Origin: Bradyrhizobium sp. BR13661
Lineage (GTDB): Bacteria > Pseudomonadota > Alphaproteobacteria > Rhizobiales > Xanthobacteraceae
Reading direction: 5' to 3'
NCBI RefSeq assembly: GCF_029892425.1
Contig: NZ_JARXWB010000019.1
Location: forward strand, 62,001-126,000
DNA length: 64,000 nt
In this document: piece after piece, positions 1 through 8,218 of the stretch
Layout: each line of letters begins with the position of its first letter
Numbering within the stretch: position 1 is the first letter of the stretch
The notes under the pieces: generated by a model
What the model saw: the letters and a program-made list of their open reading frames with translations, nothing else
Database searches by the model: none
What the model was told of the DNA's origin: nothing
Made by a program: the position numbers and the translations under genes

Positions 1-418
1 TCTTCGCCGGGACTTGCGGGTTCACCACGATGACGAGATCGGAATAATTCACCGGCGCGATCGGCGCGAGGTCGCGCATCAAATCATATTTGCGCTGCTC
101 CGGCGTCAGCAGCGATTCATTGGCCGTCTGCGTGTTGGACATCATCAGCAAGGTGTAGCCGTCGGCCGGCGACTTCGCCGCCTCGACGGTGCCGATGACG
201 CCGCCCGCGCCGGTGCGGTTCTCGACCACGAAGGGTTGGCCGAAGCGCTCCTGCAGCGCCTGCCCGATCAGCCGGGCCGCGACGTCGGCAGGTCCGCCCG
301 CGCCGAACGGCACGACAATGCGGACCGCGTGCGCCGGATAATCCTGCGCCGGGGATGGGCTAGCCGAGAATGCGGTGAGCAGGCCGGCGGCCAGCGCCAG
401 CATCAGATGTCGGGCCAT
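1..418 (-). CDS. TctC/Bug-family periplasmic substrate-binding protein (5' part only)
   Basis: This is the N-terminal 139 residues of a Bug/TctC protein, the extracytoplasmic solute receptor of tripartite tricarboxylate transporters. The gene runs off the left edge. The start ATG at 418-416 opens a signal peptide with the hydrophobic core LMLALAAGLLTAFSA and a likely cleavage after SPAQ. The mature part begins DYPAHAVRIVVPFGAGGPAD, followed by VVENRTGAGG and ADGYTLLM, which are the usual early motifs of the family. No TctA or TctB gene is adjacent inside the window, although a full TctCBA set lies at 13.0-16.1 kb. The ligand cannot be read from sequence. The gene is divergent from the molybdopterin oxidoreductase at 635, so 419-634 should hold both promoters. 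Confidence 0.9.
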   Translation of the reverse strand, partial: MARHLMLALAAGLLTAFSASPSPAQDYPAHAVRIVVPFGAGGPADVAARLIGQALQERFGQPFVVENRTGAGGVIGTVEAAKSPADGYTLLMMSNTQTANESLLTPEQRKYDLMRDLAPIAPVNYSDLVIVVNPQVPAK

Positions 419-634
419 CGCACCCACCTCCCTGAACTCGTTTTTGTTGGCCGGCACTCTAGCGGCGGTGGACGCAGACTGTCGACGCCTCACAAAGTCG
501 ATTCTGGCAGGAATATCGGATCGTTTTCGGGGTAGCGGGAGGAACACGCCGCGCGCATGGCTTGAGCATTTTGCATGGGCGTTGCCGGATAAATGCCCTC
601 GGCTCACAGGTATTTTGGTGTTACGAAATCGGCC

Positions 635-2725
635 ATGAACCAGCGCGCCAAGATCGAGATCCGCCACTCCACCTGTCCGCACGATTGCCCATCGGCTTGT
701 GCGCTCGATGTCGAGGTGGTCGAAGGCCGCAGCATAGGCCGCGTTCGCGGTTCGAAAAAACAGACCTACACGGCTGGCGTGGTCTGCGCCAAGGTCGCTC
801 GCTATGCCGAGCGTATCCATCATCCCGAGCGCTTGATGTATCCGATGCGCCGCACAGGCGCGAAGGGATCCGGTCAGTTCGCGCGGATCTCCTGGGACGA
901 GGCGCTGGACGAGATCGGGCATCGCTTCAATCAGGCTGAACGCGAGTTCGGTCCGGAGTCGATCTGGCCTTACTACTATGCCGGCACGATGGGGCTGGTG
1001 ATGCGAGACGGTCTCAACCGTCTCACGCATGTGAAGAAGTATTCGCGCTTCTATCAAACTATCTGCGCCAATGTCGGGCGCATCGGCTTTGCGATCGGCA
1101 CCGGCAAGATTGCCGGCGTCGATCCGCGCGAGATGGCGCTGTCCGATCTCGTCGTGATCTGGGGCACTAATCCCGTCAACACCCAGGTCAACGTGATGAC
1201 GCATGCCGCGCGTGCGCGGAAGGAGCGCGGCGCGAAGATCGCAGCCGTCGACATCTACGACAACGAGACCATGAAGCAGGCGGACATCAAGATTCTGCTG
1301 CGGCCCGGCACCGACGGCGCGTTTGCCTGTGGTGTGATGCACGTGCTGTTCCGCGACGGCTATGCCGATCGCGCCTATATGGACAAGTACACCGATTGCC
1401 CTGGTGAGCTCGAGGCGCATCTGAAGTCGCGCACGCCGGAATGGGCGTCCGCGATCTGCGGCGTGCCGGTGGCCGAGATCGAGGCCTTTGCCAAGGCCGT
1501 CGGCGAGACCCAGCGGACGTTTTTCCGCCTTGGCTACGGCTTCACCCGCTCGCGCAACGGTGCGACGCAGATGCATGCGGCACTCTGCATTCCCGCGGTG
1601 ACCGGCGCCTGGCAGTACGAAGGCGGCGGCGCCTTCTTCAACAATTACGCGCTGTGGCACTTCAATGAATCCGTCATCGAAGGGCACGATGCGCTCGACA
1701 AGACGGTCCGCGCGCTCGACCAGTCGCAGATCGGCCGCATCCTCACCGGCGATGCCGAGGCGCTGCTCGGCAAGGGCCCGGTCAAGGCGATGCTGATCCA
1801 GAACACCAACCCGATGACGGTGGCGCCGGAGCAGGCGCTCGTGCGCCAAGGCTTTGCGCGCGAGGATTTGTTCGTCGCGGTGCACGAGCAGTTCATGACC
1901 GAGACGGCTGAGATGGCCGACATCGTGCTGCCGGCCACCATGTTCATGGAGCATGACGACCTCTATTATGGTGGCGGCCATCAGCACATCTCGGTCGGTC
2001 CCAAGCTGATCGATCCGCCCGGCGAGTGCCGCTCCAACCACCAGCTGTTGCAAGCGCTGGCGCCGCGGCTTGGCGCGAAGCACCCGGGCTTCGAGATGAC
2101 GCCGCGCGAGTTGATCGACACGACCTTGAGGCTCAGCGACCACGGCGACATCGCCGGCCTCGAGGCCGACATCTGGCGCGATCTGCAGCCGGGCTTCCGC
2201 ACGTCGCACTACCTCGATGGCTTCGCTCATGCCGACAAGAAGTTCCATTTCAGGGCCGATTGGGCGCATCCGCCGTTTGGCCAGACCATGGGCGATTTCG
2301 ACAAGATGCCTGATTTGCCGGACCATTGGGCGGTGATCGAGCACGCCGACCAGGCTCATCCGTTCCGGCTCGCGACCAGCCCGTCGCGCAGCTTCCTCAA
2401 CACCACCTTCAACGAGACGCCGTCCTCGCAGGCGCGCGAGGGCCAAGCGAGCGTGATGATCCATCCGCTCGACGCTGCCGCGCTCGACATCGCCGATGGC
2501 GATGCCGTGACGCTCGGCAACACCAGGGGCGAGACCACGCTGATTGCCGTGCTGTTCGAGGGCGTGCGGCGCGGCGTGCTGATCGCGGAGTCCGTGCATC
2601 CGAACAAGAATCATATCGGTGGCCGCGGCATTAACACTCTCACTGGCGCCGATACGATCGCCCCGATTGGCGGCGCGGCGTTCCACGACAACAAGGTCTG
2701 GATCCGGAAAGCGACCGCGGCCTGA
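635..2725 (+). CDS. Molybdopterin-dependent oxidoreductase (DMSO reductase superfamily)
   Basis: A 696-residue catalytic subunit of the bis-MGD family. Near the N-terminus, four cysteines at about residues 14, 18, 22 and 51 (CPHDCPSAC ... VVCAKV) form the expected 4Fe-4S site. The body contains the molybdopterin signatures VIWGTNPVNTQ, AMLIQNTNPMTVAPEQ and ADIVLPATMFMEHDD, and the C-terminus has the dinucleotide-binding barrel (ATSPSRSFLNTTF, GDAVTLGNTRGE). There is no Tat signal and no partner Fe-S or membrane subunit next to it, so a soluble cytoplasmic enzyme is likely. I chose the ATG at 635 over an upstream one at 593 because the family starts a few residues before the cysteine motif. 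An enoyl-CoA hydratase follows in the same direction. The substrate is unknown. Confidence 0.88.
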   Translation: MNQRAKIEIRHSTCPHDCPSACALDVEVVEGRSIGRVRGSKKQTYTAGVVCAKVARYAERIHHPERLMYPMRRTGAKGSGQFARISWDEALDEIGHRFNQAEREFGPESIWPYYYAGTMGLVMRDGLNRLTHVKKYSRFYQTICANVGRIGFAIGTGKIAGVDPREMALSDLVVIWGTNPVNTQVNVMTHAARARKERGAKIAAVDIYDNETMKQADIKILLRPGTDGAFACGVMHVLFRDGYADRAYMDKYTDCPGELEAHLKSRTPEWASAICGVPVAEIEAFAKAVGETQRTFFRLGYGFTRSRNGATQMHAALCIPAVTGAWQYEGGGAFFNNYALWHFNESVIEGHDALDKTVRALDQSQIGRILTGDAEALLGKGPVKAMLIQNTNPMTVAPEQALVRQGFAREDLFVAVHEQFMTETAEMADIVLPATMFMEHDDLYYGGGHQHISVGPKLIDPPGECRSNHQLLQALAPRLGAKHPGFEMTPRELIDTTLRLSDHGDIAGLEADIWRDLQPGFRTSHYLDGFAHADKKFHFRADWAHPPFGQTMGDFDKMPDLPDHWAVIEHADQAHPFRLATSPSRSFLNTTFNETPSSQAREGQASVMIHPLDAAALDIADGDAVTLGNTRGETTLIAVLFEGVRRGVLIAESVHPNKNHIGGRGINTLTGADTIAPIGGAAFHDNKVWIRKATAA

Positions 2726-2857
2726 GCAGCACTCGCGCCTCAATCGCGCGCCAATTTGTGTCGAGGCGCTAAAGCGGTGTCTCCTGGCAGATTGCCCTTG
2801 CACCTCGCGCCCGAGCTGCCGCAAATGGCTGCAGACCGGGAGCAAGGATGGAGCGTC

Positions 2858-3640
2858 ATGAGCGACACCACAGGCGTCATCACCGAGAAGCGCGGGCAGG
2901 CGTTCTGGATCACCATTAACCGGCCCGAGAAGCGCAACGCGCTGAACGGCGATGTGATCGCCGGCATCACCAAGGGCTACCGCGACGCGCATGAGGACAA
3001 GGATGTGCGCGTCATCGTGCTGACTGGCGCGGGCGACAAGGCGTTTTGCGCCGGCGCGGACTTGCAGAATTCCGGCGCCGCCTTCGCGATGGATCATTCC
3101 AGGCCGAACGTCGACTATGCCGATTTGCTGCGCCTGTCGCAGAATGCGACCAAGCCCGCGATCGCGCGCGTCGGCGGCGTCTGCATGGCCGGCGGCATGG
3201 GCCTTCTCTGCATGACCGACATGGCTGTTGCCGCCGATCACGTCATCTTCGGCCTGCCCGAGGTGAAGGTCGGCGTGTTTCCGATGCAGGTGCTGAGCCT
3301 GCTGCAGGAGATCGCGCCGCGACGTCTTGTCAATGAATGGGCGCTGACCGGCGAGCCCTTTGACGCGACGGCTGCGAAAGACGCCGGCCTGCTCAATTAC
3401 GTCGTGCCCACAGCCGAGCTCGATGCCAAGGTCGATTGGTTGATCGGCCGTATCGTCGACAAGTCGCCGACCGCCATTCGTCGTGGCAAATACGCCATGC
3501 GCGCCATCGCCTCGATGTCGTTCGACGAGAGCATTGCCTACACCGAAAGCCAGATCGCACTGCTGGCGATGACCGAGGACGCCAAGGAGGGACTGAAGGC
3601 GTTCGGCGAGAAGCGCAAGCCGGTCTGGACGGGGAGGTGA
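2858..3640 (+). CDS. Enoyl-CoA hydratase/isomerase (crotonase) family protein
   Basis: A crotonase-fold protein of 260 residues. Visible signatures are the N-terminal INRPEKRNALNG, the first oxyanion-hole block GDKAFCAGADLQ, and the second block VGGVCMAGGMGLLCMTDMAVAA. The second block has GG where hydratases usually carry their first catalytic Glu, while GLPEVKVGVFP supplies the second-Glu region. Enzymes of this fold hydrate, isomerise or otherwise process acyl-CoAs in the cytoplasm. The ATG at 2858 follows a purine-rich GGATGGAG stretch; the open frame extends upstream to 2756 but that part has no family similarity. The gene lies 132 bp after the molybdopterin enzyme and may share its transcript. 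The exact reaction cannot be assigned. Confidence 0.88.
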   Translation: MSDTTGVITEKRGQAFWITINRPEKRNALNGDVIAGITKGYRDAHEDKDVRVIVLTGAGDKAFCAGADLQNSGAAFAMDHSRPNVDYADLLRLSQNATKPAIARVGGVCMAGGMGLLCMTDMAVAADHVIFGLPEVKVGVFPMQVLSLLQEIAPRRLVNEWALTGEPFDATAAKDAGLLNYVVPTAELDAKVDWLIGRIVDKSPTAIRRGKYAMRAIASMSFDESIAYTESQIALLAMTEDAKEGLKAFGEKRKPVWTGR

Positions 3641-3646
3641 CGAAGC

Positions 3647-3682
3647 AAAAAAACAACCCCATGCACAGTAGAGATGGGGTTG
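3647..3682 (-). terminator. Intrinsic terminator for minus-strand transcription
   Basis: A perfect 9-bp inverted repeat (CAACCCCAT at 3654-3662 and ATGGGGTTG at 3674-3682) with an 11-nt loop. Reading leftwards it is followed by seven T residues (A-run at 3647-3653 on the plus strand). There is no T-run on the plus-strand side, so it is directional. It should end the minus-strand transcript of the GlcG-like gene and the FAD/Fe-S dehydrogenase. Confidence 0.75.
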
Positions 3683-3781
3683 AAACGCCTGGGGAATTTT
3701 CGGTCTTACCGAAAACTGCTTGCTCCGTCGGGCAAAACAGCTGTATCAAGGCAGAATTGGGTTTTCTCGCCTGACGTCATT

Positions 3782-3814
3782 CGCCGGCGCGCGCCAGGTG
3801 GCGCGCCCCGGCGT
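3782..3814. repeat. Strong GC-rich inverted repeat
   Basis: TCGCCGGCGCGCGCC and GGCGCGCCCCGGCG form a near-perfect hairpin around the loop AGGT. It lies just past the 3' end of the minus-strand GlcG-like gene. It has no T-run; it could protect the 3' end of the message or help termination together with the hairpin at 3654-3682. Confidence 0.5.
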
Positions 3815-3820
3815 GACTGA

Positions 3821-4249
3821 TTACCCCGCGTTGGCCTTCAGGCCCGCCGCCTGGATGCCGGCGACCGCACAGGCCTCGTCGTTGTCCGAGGTATCGCCGG
3901 ACACGCCCACTGCGCCAAGGAGCGTCGTGCCGTCCATGATCAGCACGCCGCCGGGGACCGGCACGAGGGCGCCCTTGGCGATGGTGTTCACGGCGTCGAT
4001 GAAATAGGCCTGCTCCTGGGCCCGCTGATACAGCGCGCGCGAGCCCATGCCCATGGCGAGCGCGCCATAGGCCTTGCCGTGCGCGATCTCGGCGCGCATC
4101 AGGCTGGTGCCGTCCTGCGCGGCGGCGATCTTGAGCACGCCGCGTGCGTCGAGGATGGTGACGACCAACGGCTTCAGCTTCAGCTCGGTGGACTTTGCGA
4201 AGGCGGCGTCGAGGATCTTGCGGGCGGTGTCGAGCGTGAGGTCAGCCAT
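3821..4249 (-). CDS. GlcG/HbpS-family (DUF336) protein
   Basis: A 142-residue protein of the GlcG/HbpS family, small alpha/beta domains found beside glycolate oxidase genes and in haem-binding proteins. Typical blocks are VVTILDARGVLKIAAAQDG, AHGKAYGALAMGMGS, and the C-terminal GALVPVPGGVLIMDG followed by LLGAVGVSGDTSDNDEACA. There is no signal peptide. Its start overlaps the stop of the upstream FAD/Fe-S dehydrogenase by 8 bp, so the two are co-translated. This matches the glc arrangement, where glcG accompanies the glycolate oxidase subunits. The molecular role of GlcG is not settled. The family call is firm; haem binding is only a possibility. Confidence 0.88.
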   Translation of the reverse strand: MADLTLDTARKILDAAFAKSTELKLKPLVVTILDARGVLKIAAAQDGTSLMRAEIAHGKAYGALAMGMGSRALYQRAQEQAYFIDAVNTIAKGALVPVPGGVLIMDGTTLLGAVGVSGDTSDNDEACAVAGIQAAGLKANAG

Positions 4250-7217
4250 GGCTTGTTTCCTTTGCAGCAGTTGACGTTGAATTGGCTTCGGCGCGGTCGA
4301 GGCTCATCGCCAGCACGCGCGCGACGTGAAGCGCCTGGCGCTGGGTGCCGTCGTGGATTTGATGGCGGCAGGACGTGCCGTCGGCGACGACCAGCGTAGA
4401 CGGATCGGCCTTCCGTACGGCGGGCAGCAGCGAAAGCTCGGCCATCTCGATCGAGGCGTCATAGGTGTCCGCACCATAGCCGAACGCGCCGGCCATGCCG
4501 CAGCAACTGGACTCGATGGTCTCAACCTTGAGGCCCGGGACGAGGCGCAGCACCTGCTCGACCGGCTTGAAGGCGCCGAAGGATTTTTGATGGCAATGGC
4601 CGTGCACGACAGCCTTGTCGGCAACGGTGCCGAGCGGGAGTTGCAGCCGGCCGGCTTCGGCCTCGCGCACCAGAAACTCCTCGAAGGTGAGGGCATGGGC
4701 GCCGACGGCCCTGGCGTCGTTGTCCTTGCGCAGCGAGGCGAGCTCGTCGCGCAGCGTCAAGAGGCAGCTCGGCTCGAGGCCGACGATCGGTACACCGCGG
4801 GCGGCGAAGGGCGCGAAGGCGGCGACGAGGCGGTCGAGCTCGGACCGGGCTTCATCGACGAGACCGGCCGACAGGAAGGTGCGGCCGCAGCAGAGCGGGC
4901 GGCTGCCGCTCGCGGGCTTTGGCATGTGCACGCGATAACCGCCGGCCGCGAGCACGCGCAGCGCGGCGTCGAGGTTCTCCCGCTCGTAGATGCGGTTGAA
5001 GGTGTCGGCGAACAGCACGACTTCGCGGCCGGACTCCGGTCCGACCGTTTCCGCCGGCGCCACGAAGACGTCGCTGCGGAAGGCGGGCAGGGCGCGGCGG
5101 GCGCTGATGCCGGCAAAGCGCTCGAACAGCTTTCGCAGCAGCGGACTATGGTTGCGCAAATTCGCGATTGGAGCGAAGCGCGCGGCAAGACCAGCATAGC
5201 GTGGGAGGTAGCCGACCAGGCGATCGCGCAACGTCAAGCCATGGGAGCTTGCGCGTGCCGCGAGCACCTCGATCTTCATCTTGGCCATGTCGACGCCGGT
5301 TGGGCATTCGTGGCGGCAGGCCTTGCAGGAGACGCAGAGCTTCAGCGTCTCCATCATCTCGTCCGAGGCGAGCGCATCCGGGCCGAGCTGGCCCGAGATC
5401 GCGAGCCGCAGCGTGTTGGCGCGCCCGCGCGTGACGTCCTTCTCGTCGTGCGTGGCGCGATAGGATGGGCACATTACGCCGCCCTCGAGCTTGCGGCAGG
5501 CGCCATTGTTGTTGCACATCTCGACGGCGCCCTGAAAGCCGCCGCCGGCGCCGGGATAAGCGGACCAGTCGAGTTTTGTCTTCAGCTCACCGACGCGATA
5601 GCCGGGCTTGAAGCGGAACAGCGAGCGATCGTCCATTTTGGGCGCGTCGACGATCTTGCCGGGATTGAGCACGCCGTCGGGATCGAAGCGCCTCTTCACC
5701 TCGCGGAAGTCGGCGACGAGGCGTTCGCCGAACATGGTCTCGTGGAATTCGGAGCGCACGAGGCCGTCGCCATGCTCGCCGGAATGCGAGCCCTTGTATT
5801 CGCGCACCAGCGCGAAGGCCTCCTCGGCGATGGCACGCATCGCCTTGACGTCCTTTTCCAGCTTGAGGTTCAGCACCGGCCGCACATGCAGGCAGCCTTC
5901 GGAGGCGTGCGCATACATCGTGCCGCTGGTGCCGTGTTTCGCAAACACCTCGTTCAGGCGCGCCGTGTAGTCGGCGAGATGCGGCAGCGGCACGGCGCAG
6001 TCCTCGACGAAGGAGACCGGCTTGCCCTCCTGCTTCATCGACATCATGACGTTGAGGCCTGCGGCGCGGAAATCGGCGATGCCGCTCTGCAGCGCAGGCT
6101 CGGTGATCTCGACCACGCCGCCCCACTTACGGGTGTCGTTATTCCAGCCGAAGCCGAGATCGCCCATCAGCCCGGAGAGCTGCTTGAGGCACAACAGATT
6201 GTCCGCATGGTCTTCTTCCGCGAACTCGACCACCAGCACGGCATCCGGATCGCCCTTGATGGCAGCATTGATGATCGGCTTGAACATTGCGATATCGCGG
6301 CCGAGTGCGATCATGGTGCGGTCGACCAGCTCGACCGCGATCGGCTTGAGCTTGACCAGATGCTGGGCCGCATCCATCGCCTCGTAAAAGCTGCCGAAAT
6401 GGCAGACGCCGAGTACCTTGTTGCGGATGATGGGCCACAGCTTCAGCTCGACCTTGGTGGTGAAGGCGAGGGTGCCTTCGGAGCCGACCAGCAGATGCGC
6501 CATGTTGTTGCGGGCATTGCGCGGGGTGAGCGCATCGAGATTGTAGCCCCCGACGCGGCGCTGCACCTTGGGGAAGCGCGCAGCGATCTCGTCGGCTTCG
6601 CGCGCGCCGAGATCGAGCATGTCGCGGAACAGCGCGCGCATGTTGTTGCCGGCGTCGAGATCGGAGAGATCGCGCGAGACCTCGCCAAAACGGCTCAGCG
6701 TGCCGTCGGCGAGAGAGGCCTCCATCGACAGCGTATTGTCGCGCATGGTGCCGTAGCGAAGCGAGCGGCCGCCGCAGGAATTGTTGCCGGCCATGCCGCC
6801 GATGGTGGCGCGCGATGCGGTGGAAACGTCAACCGGAAACCACAGGCCATGCTTTTTGAGCTGGCGGTTGAGGTCGTCGAGCACGATGCCGGGCTCGACG
6901 ACGCATGCGCGGCCCTCGACATCGAGCGACAGGATCTTGTTGAGGTGCTTCGAGAGATCGACCACAAGCCCGTCATTGACGGTCTGGCCGCATTGCGAGG
7001 TGCCGCCGCCGCGCGGGGTGACCTTCACGCCCTCATCGCGGGCGATCGCCAGGGCCCGTAGCGCCTCGCCCATCGTCCTTGGGACGACCACGCCTGACGG
7101 CGCGATCTGGTAGAACGAGGCGTCGGTGGCGTAGCGGCCGCGGCTGAAGCCGTCGAACAGGACGTCGCCGGTGATGTCCGCGCGCAGGCGCCGTTCGAGC
7201 GAGGAGGCGTTTGTCAT
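4242..7217 (-). CDS. Fused FAD-linked 2-hydroxyacid dehydrogenase / 4Fe-4S CCG-domain protein (GlcD-GlcF or YdiJ type)
   Basis: A 991-residue fusion. The N-terminal half is a FAD-binding type 4 (GlcD/D-lactate dehydrogenase) module with the flavin loop TPRGGGTSQCGQTV near residue 70 and the substrate-domain block HSGEHGDGLVRSEF. The second half carries a 4Fe-4S motif CVSCKACRHECPTGVDM near residue 629, then two CCG cysteine-rich domains (LCCGRTFLSAG near 774 and SSCCGMAGAFGYG near 904). This is the layout of the roughly 1000-residue E. coli YdiJ-like proteins and of a GlcD plus GlcF fusion. It should oxidise a D-2-hydroxyacid (2-hydroxyglutarate, lactate or glycolate) and pass electrons to the quinone pool. 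The linked GlcG-like gene and glyoxylate-using aminotransferases favour a glyoxylate-related substrate. A candidate GntR operator lies upstream at 7294-7306. Confidence 0.9.
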   Translation of the reverse strand: MTNASSLERRLRADITGDVLFDGFSRGRYATDASFYQIAPSGVVVPRTMGEALRALAIARDEGVKVTPRGGGTSQCGQTVNDGLVVDLSKHLNKILSLDVEGRACVVEPGIVLDDLNRQLKKHGLWFPVDVSTASRATIGGMAGNNSCGGRSLRYGTMRDNTLSMEASLADGTLSRFGEVSRDLSDLDAGNNMRALFRDMLDLGAREADEIAARFPKVQRRVGGYNLDALTPRNARNNMAHLLVGSEGTLAFTTKVELKLWPIIRNKVLGVCHFGSFYEAMDAAQHLVKLKPIAVELVDRTMIALGRDIAMFKPIINAAIKGDPDAVLVVEFAEEDHADNLLCLKQLSGLMGDLGFGWNNDTRKWGGVVEITEPALQSGIADFRAAGLNVMMSMKQEGKPVSFVEDCAVPLPHLADYTARLNEVFAKHGTSGTMYAHASEGCLHVRPVLNLKLEKDVKAMRAIAEEAFALVREYKGSHSGEHGDGLVRSEFHETMFGERLVADFREVKRRFDPDGVLNPGKIVDAPKMDDRSLFRFKPGYRVGELKTKLDWSAYPGAGGGFQGAVEMCNNNGACRKLEGGVMCPSYRATHDEKDVTRGRANTLRLAISGQLGPDALASDEMMETLKLCVSCKACRHECPTGVDMAKMKIEVLAARASSHGLTLRDRLVGYLPRYAGLAARFAPIANLRNHSPLLRKLFERFAGISARRALPAFRSDVFVAPAETVGPESGREVVLFADTFNRIYERENLDAALRVLAAGGYRVHMPKPASGSRPLCCGRTFLSAGLVDEARSELDRLVAAFAPFAARGVPIVGLEPSCLLTLRDELASLRKDNDARAVGAHALTFEEFLVREAEAGRLQLPLGTVADKAVVHGHCHQKSFGAFKPVEQVLRLVPGLKVETIESSCCGMAGAFGYGADTYDASIEMAELSLLPAVRKADPSTLVVADGTSCRHQIHDGTQRQALHVARVLAMSLDRAEANSTSTAAKETSHG

Positions 7218-7293
7218 CCCTGGTCCCGGATTGATCCAGCGCGGCCCCCGGACCTCGTTGGAATATTCATTCTATTTCTTGACCGATTATATT

Positions 7294-7306
7294 ATGAATT
7301 CAAAAT
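7294..7306. promoter_or_regulatory. Candidate GntR operator upstream of the FAD/Fe-S dehydrogenase
   Basis: The sequence ATGAATTCAAAAT lies in an AT-rich patch 77-89 bp before the dehydrogenase start. It is nearly identical (12 of 13) to ATGAATGCAAAAT at 8164-8176, upstream of the first aminotransferase. The two sites flank the FCD-type GntR gene on both sides, which suggests it binds them. Binding is inferred, not shown. Confidence 0.45.
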
Positions 7307-7323
7307 GAGCAAGCCGGCCGCCT

Positions 7324-8094
7324 TCAGGGGGCCGCCGGCGTGTCCTCGTGAGGCTCGGCGAGGTGCTCGATCGCCGCCACCCGCTTGTTGCGCAGGTGCT
7401 GGAACAGGATGTCGCTGAGCTCGCTGGCGGCGCGGCGGCGCAGGGCGTCCAGGATCGCCTCGTGCTCGCGCATCGCTTCCGCCCAGCGCTGCCGCTTGCG
7501 GGCAAAATTGGCCGAGTAGCGGACGCGTCGAATTCTCCCGGCGAAATTCGCGTAGGCGGTCTTCAGCGTCTCGTTGCGCGCGGCCGCGACGATGCTCTCG
7601 TGAATGCGCTGGTTGGCCTGGAAATAGCCGTGCATGTCGCGATGCAGATAGTGGCCGTACATTTCGTAATGCAGCTGTTCGATCGCGGTGATTTCCTCAT
7701 CCGTGATGGCCTCGCAGGCGAGGCGGCCGGCGAGGCTCTCCAGTCCCGCCATCACGTCGAACAGTTCCTCCAGGTCGCGCTGGCTGAGCTGGCGAACGCG
7801 CGCGCCGCGGTTGGGCAGCAGCTCGATCAAGCCCTCGGCGGCGAGCACCTTCAAGGCTTCGCGTAGGGGGGTGCGGGAGATGCCGAACATCTCGCAGAGC
7901 TGGCGCTCGGGTACTCGCGCGCCGTCGGGAATGTTGCCTTCGACGACGTAGTCGCGCAGCCGCAGCAGGATCTCGCCATGAAGCGAGGCCTCGTGACGGT
8001 TGTCCTGCCGATTTTCCTGGCGGTCGCCGCCATTCGTGGCGGACGGGGTGATCGGAACCCCGGTGTCGGGAATCGTGGATTTCATTTGCAGCAC
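7324..8094 (-). CDS. GntR-family transcriptional regulator, FadR/FCD subfamily
   Basis: A 256-residue regulator. The winged helix-turn-helix spans roughly residues 45-110, with the family signature SASQLCEMFGISRTPLREAL-like (here RQLCEMFGISRTPLREALK) followed by LAAEGLIELLPNRGARV. The C-terminal FCD ligand domain covers about 115-225 (ELFDVMAGLESLAGRLAC, the HYEMYGHYLHRDMHGYF helix, then NQRIHESIVAAARN), whose His and Asp residues usually bind a metal and a small organic acid. It sits between the minus-strand dehydrogenase unit and the divergent aminotransferase run, and a matched 13-bp element occurs in both promoters. A role as local repressor sensing a hydroxy- or keto-acid is likely. An alternative start is the Met at 8085. 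Confidence 0.9.
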   Translation of the reverse strand: MLQMKSTIPDTGVPITPSATNGGDRQENRQDNRHEASLHGEILLRLRDYVVEGNIPDGARVPERQLCEMFGISRTPLREALKVLAAEGLIELLPNRGARVRQLSQRDLEELFDVMAGLESLAGRLACEAITDEEITAIEQLHYEMYGHYLHRDMHGYFQANQRIHESIVAAARNETLKTAYANFAGRIRRVRYSANFARKRQRWAEAMREHEAILDALRRRAASELSDILFQHLRNKRVAAIEHLAEPHEDTPAAP

Positions 8095-8163
8095 AGTAAT
8101 TTGCTCAGCTCATCGCGTCGACGCTCACAATCGAATACCAAATTTTGATTGAAAGGACAAAAA

Positions 8164-8176
8164 ATGAATGCAAAAT
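8164..8176. promoter_or_regulatory. Candidate GntR operator upstream of the aminotransferase run
   Basis: ATGAATGCAAAAT matches the element at 7294-7306 in 12 of 13 positions and sits in an AT-rich stretch between the divergent gntR and aminotransferase genes, 43 bp before the ATG at 8219. A repressor here could control both directions. Confidence 0.45.
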
Positions 8177-8218
8177 AGCGTCCGTAGCCGGCCAGAGTCC
8201 GCTGCCAGGGAGGTTTTC

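Noticed and set aside
4326..7061. A 911-codon open frame on the plus strand opposite the FAD/Fe-S dehydrogenase
   Set aside because: Its translation has no known motifs, is rich in Ala, Arg, His and Gly as antisense frames of GC-rich genes are, and the minus strand carries a complete, clearly conserved enzyme.
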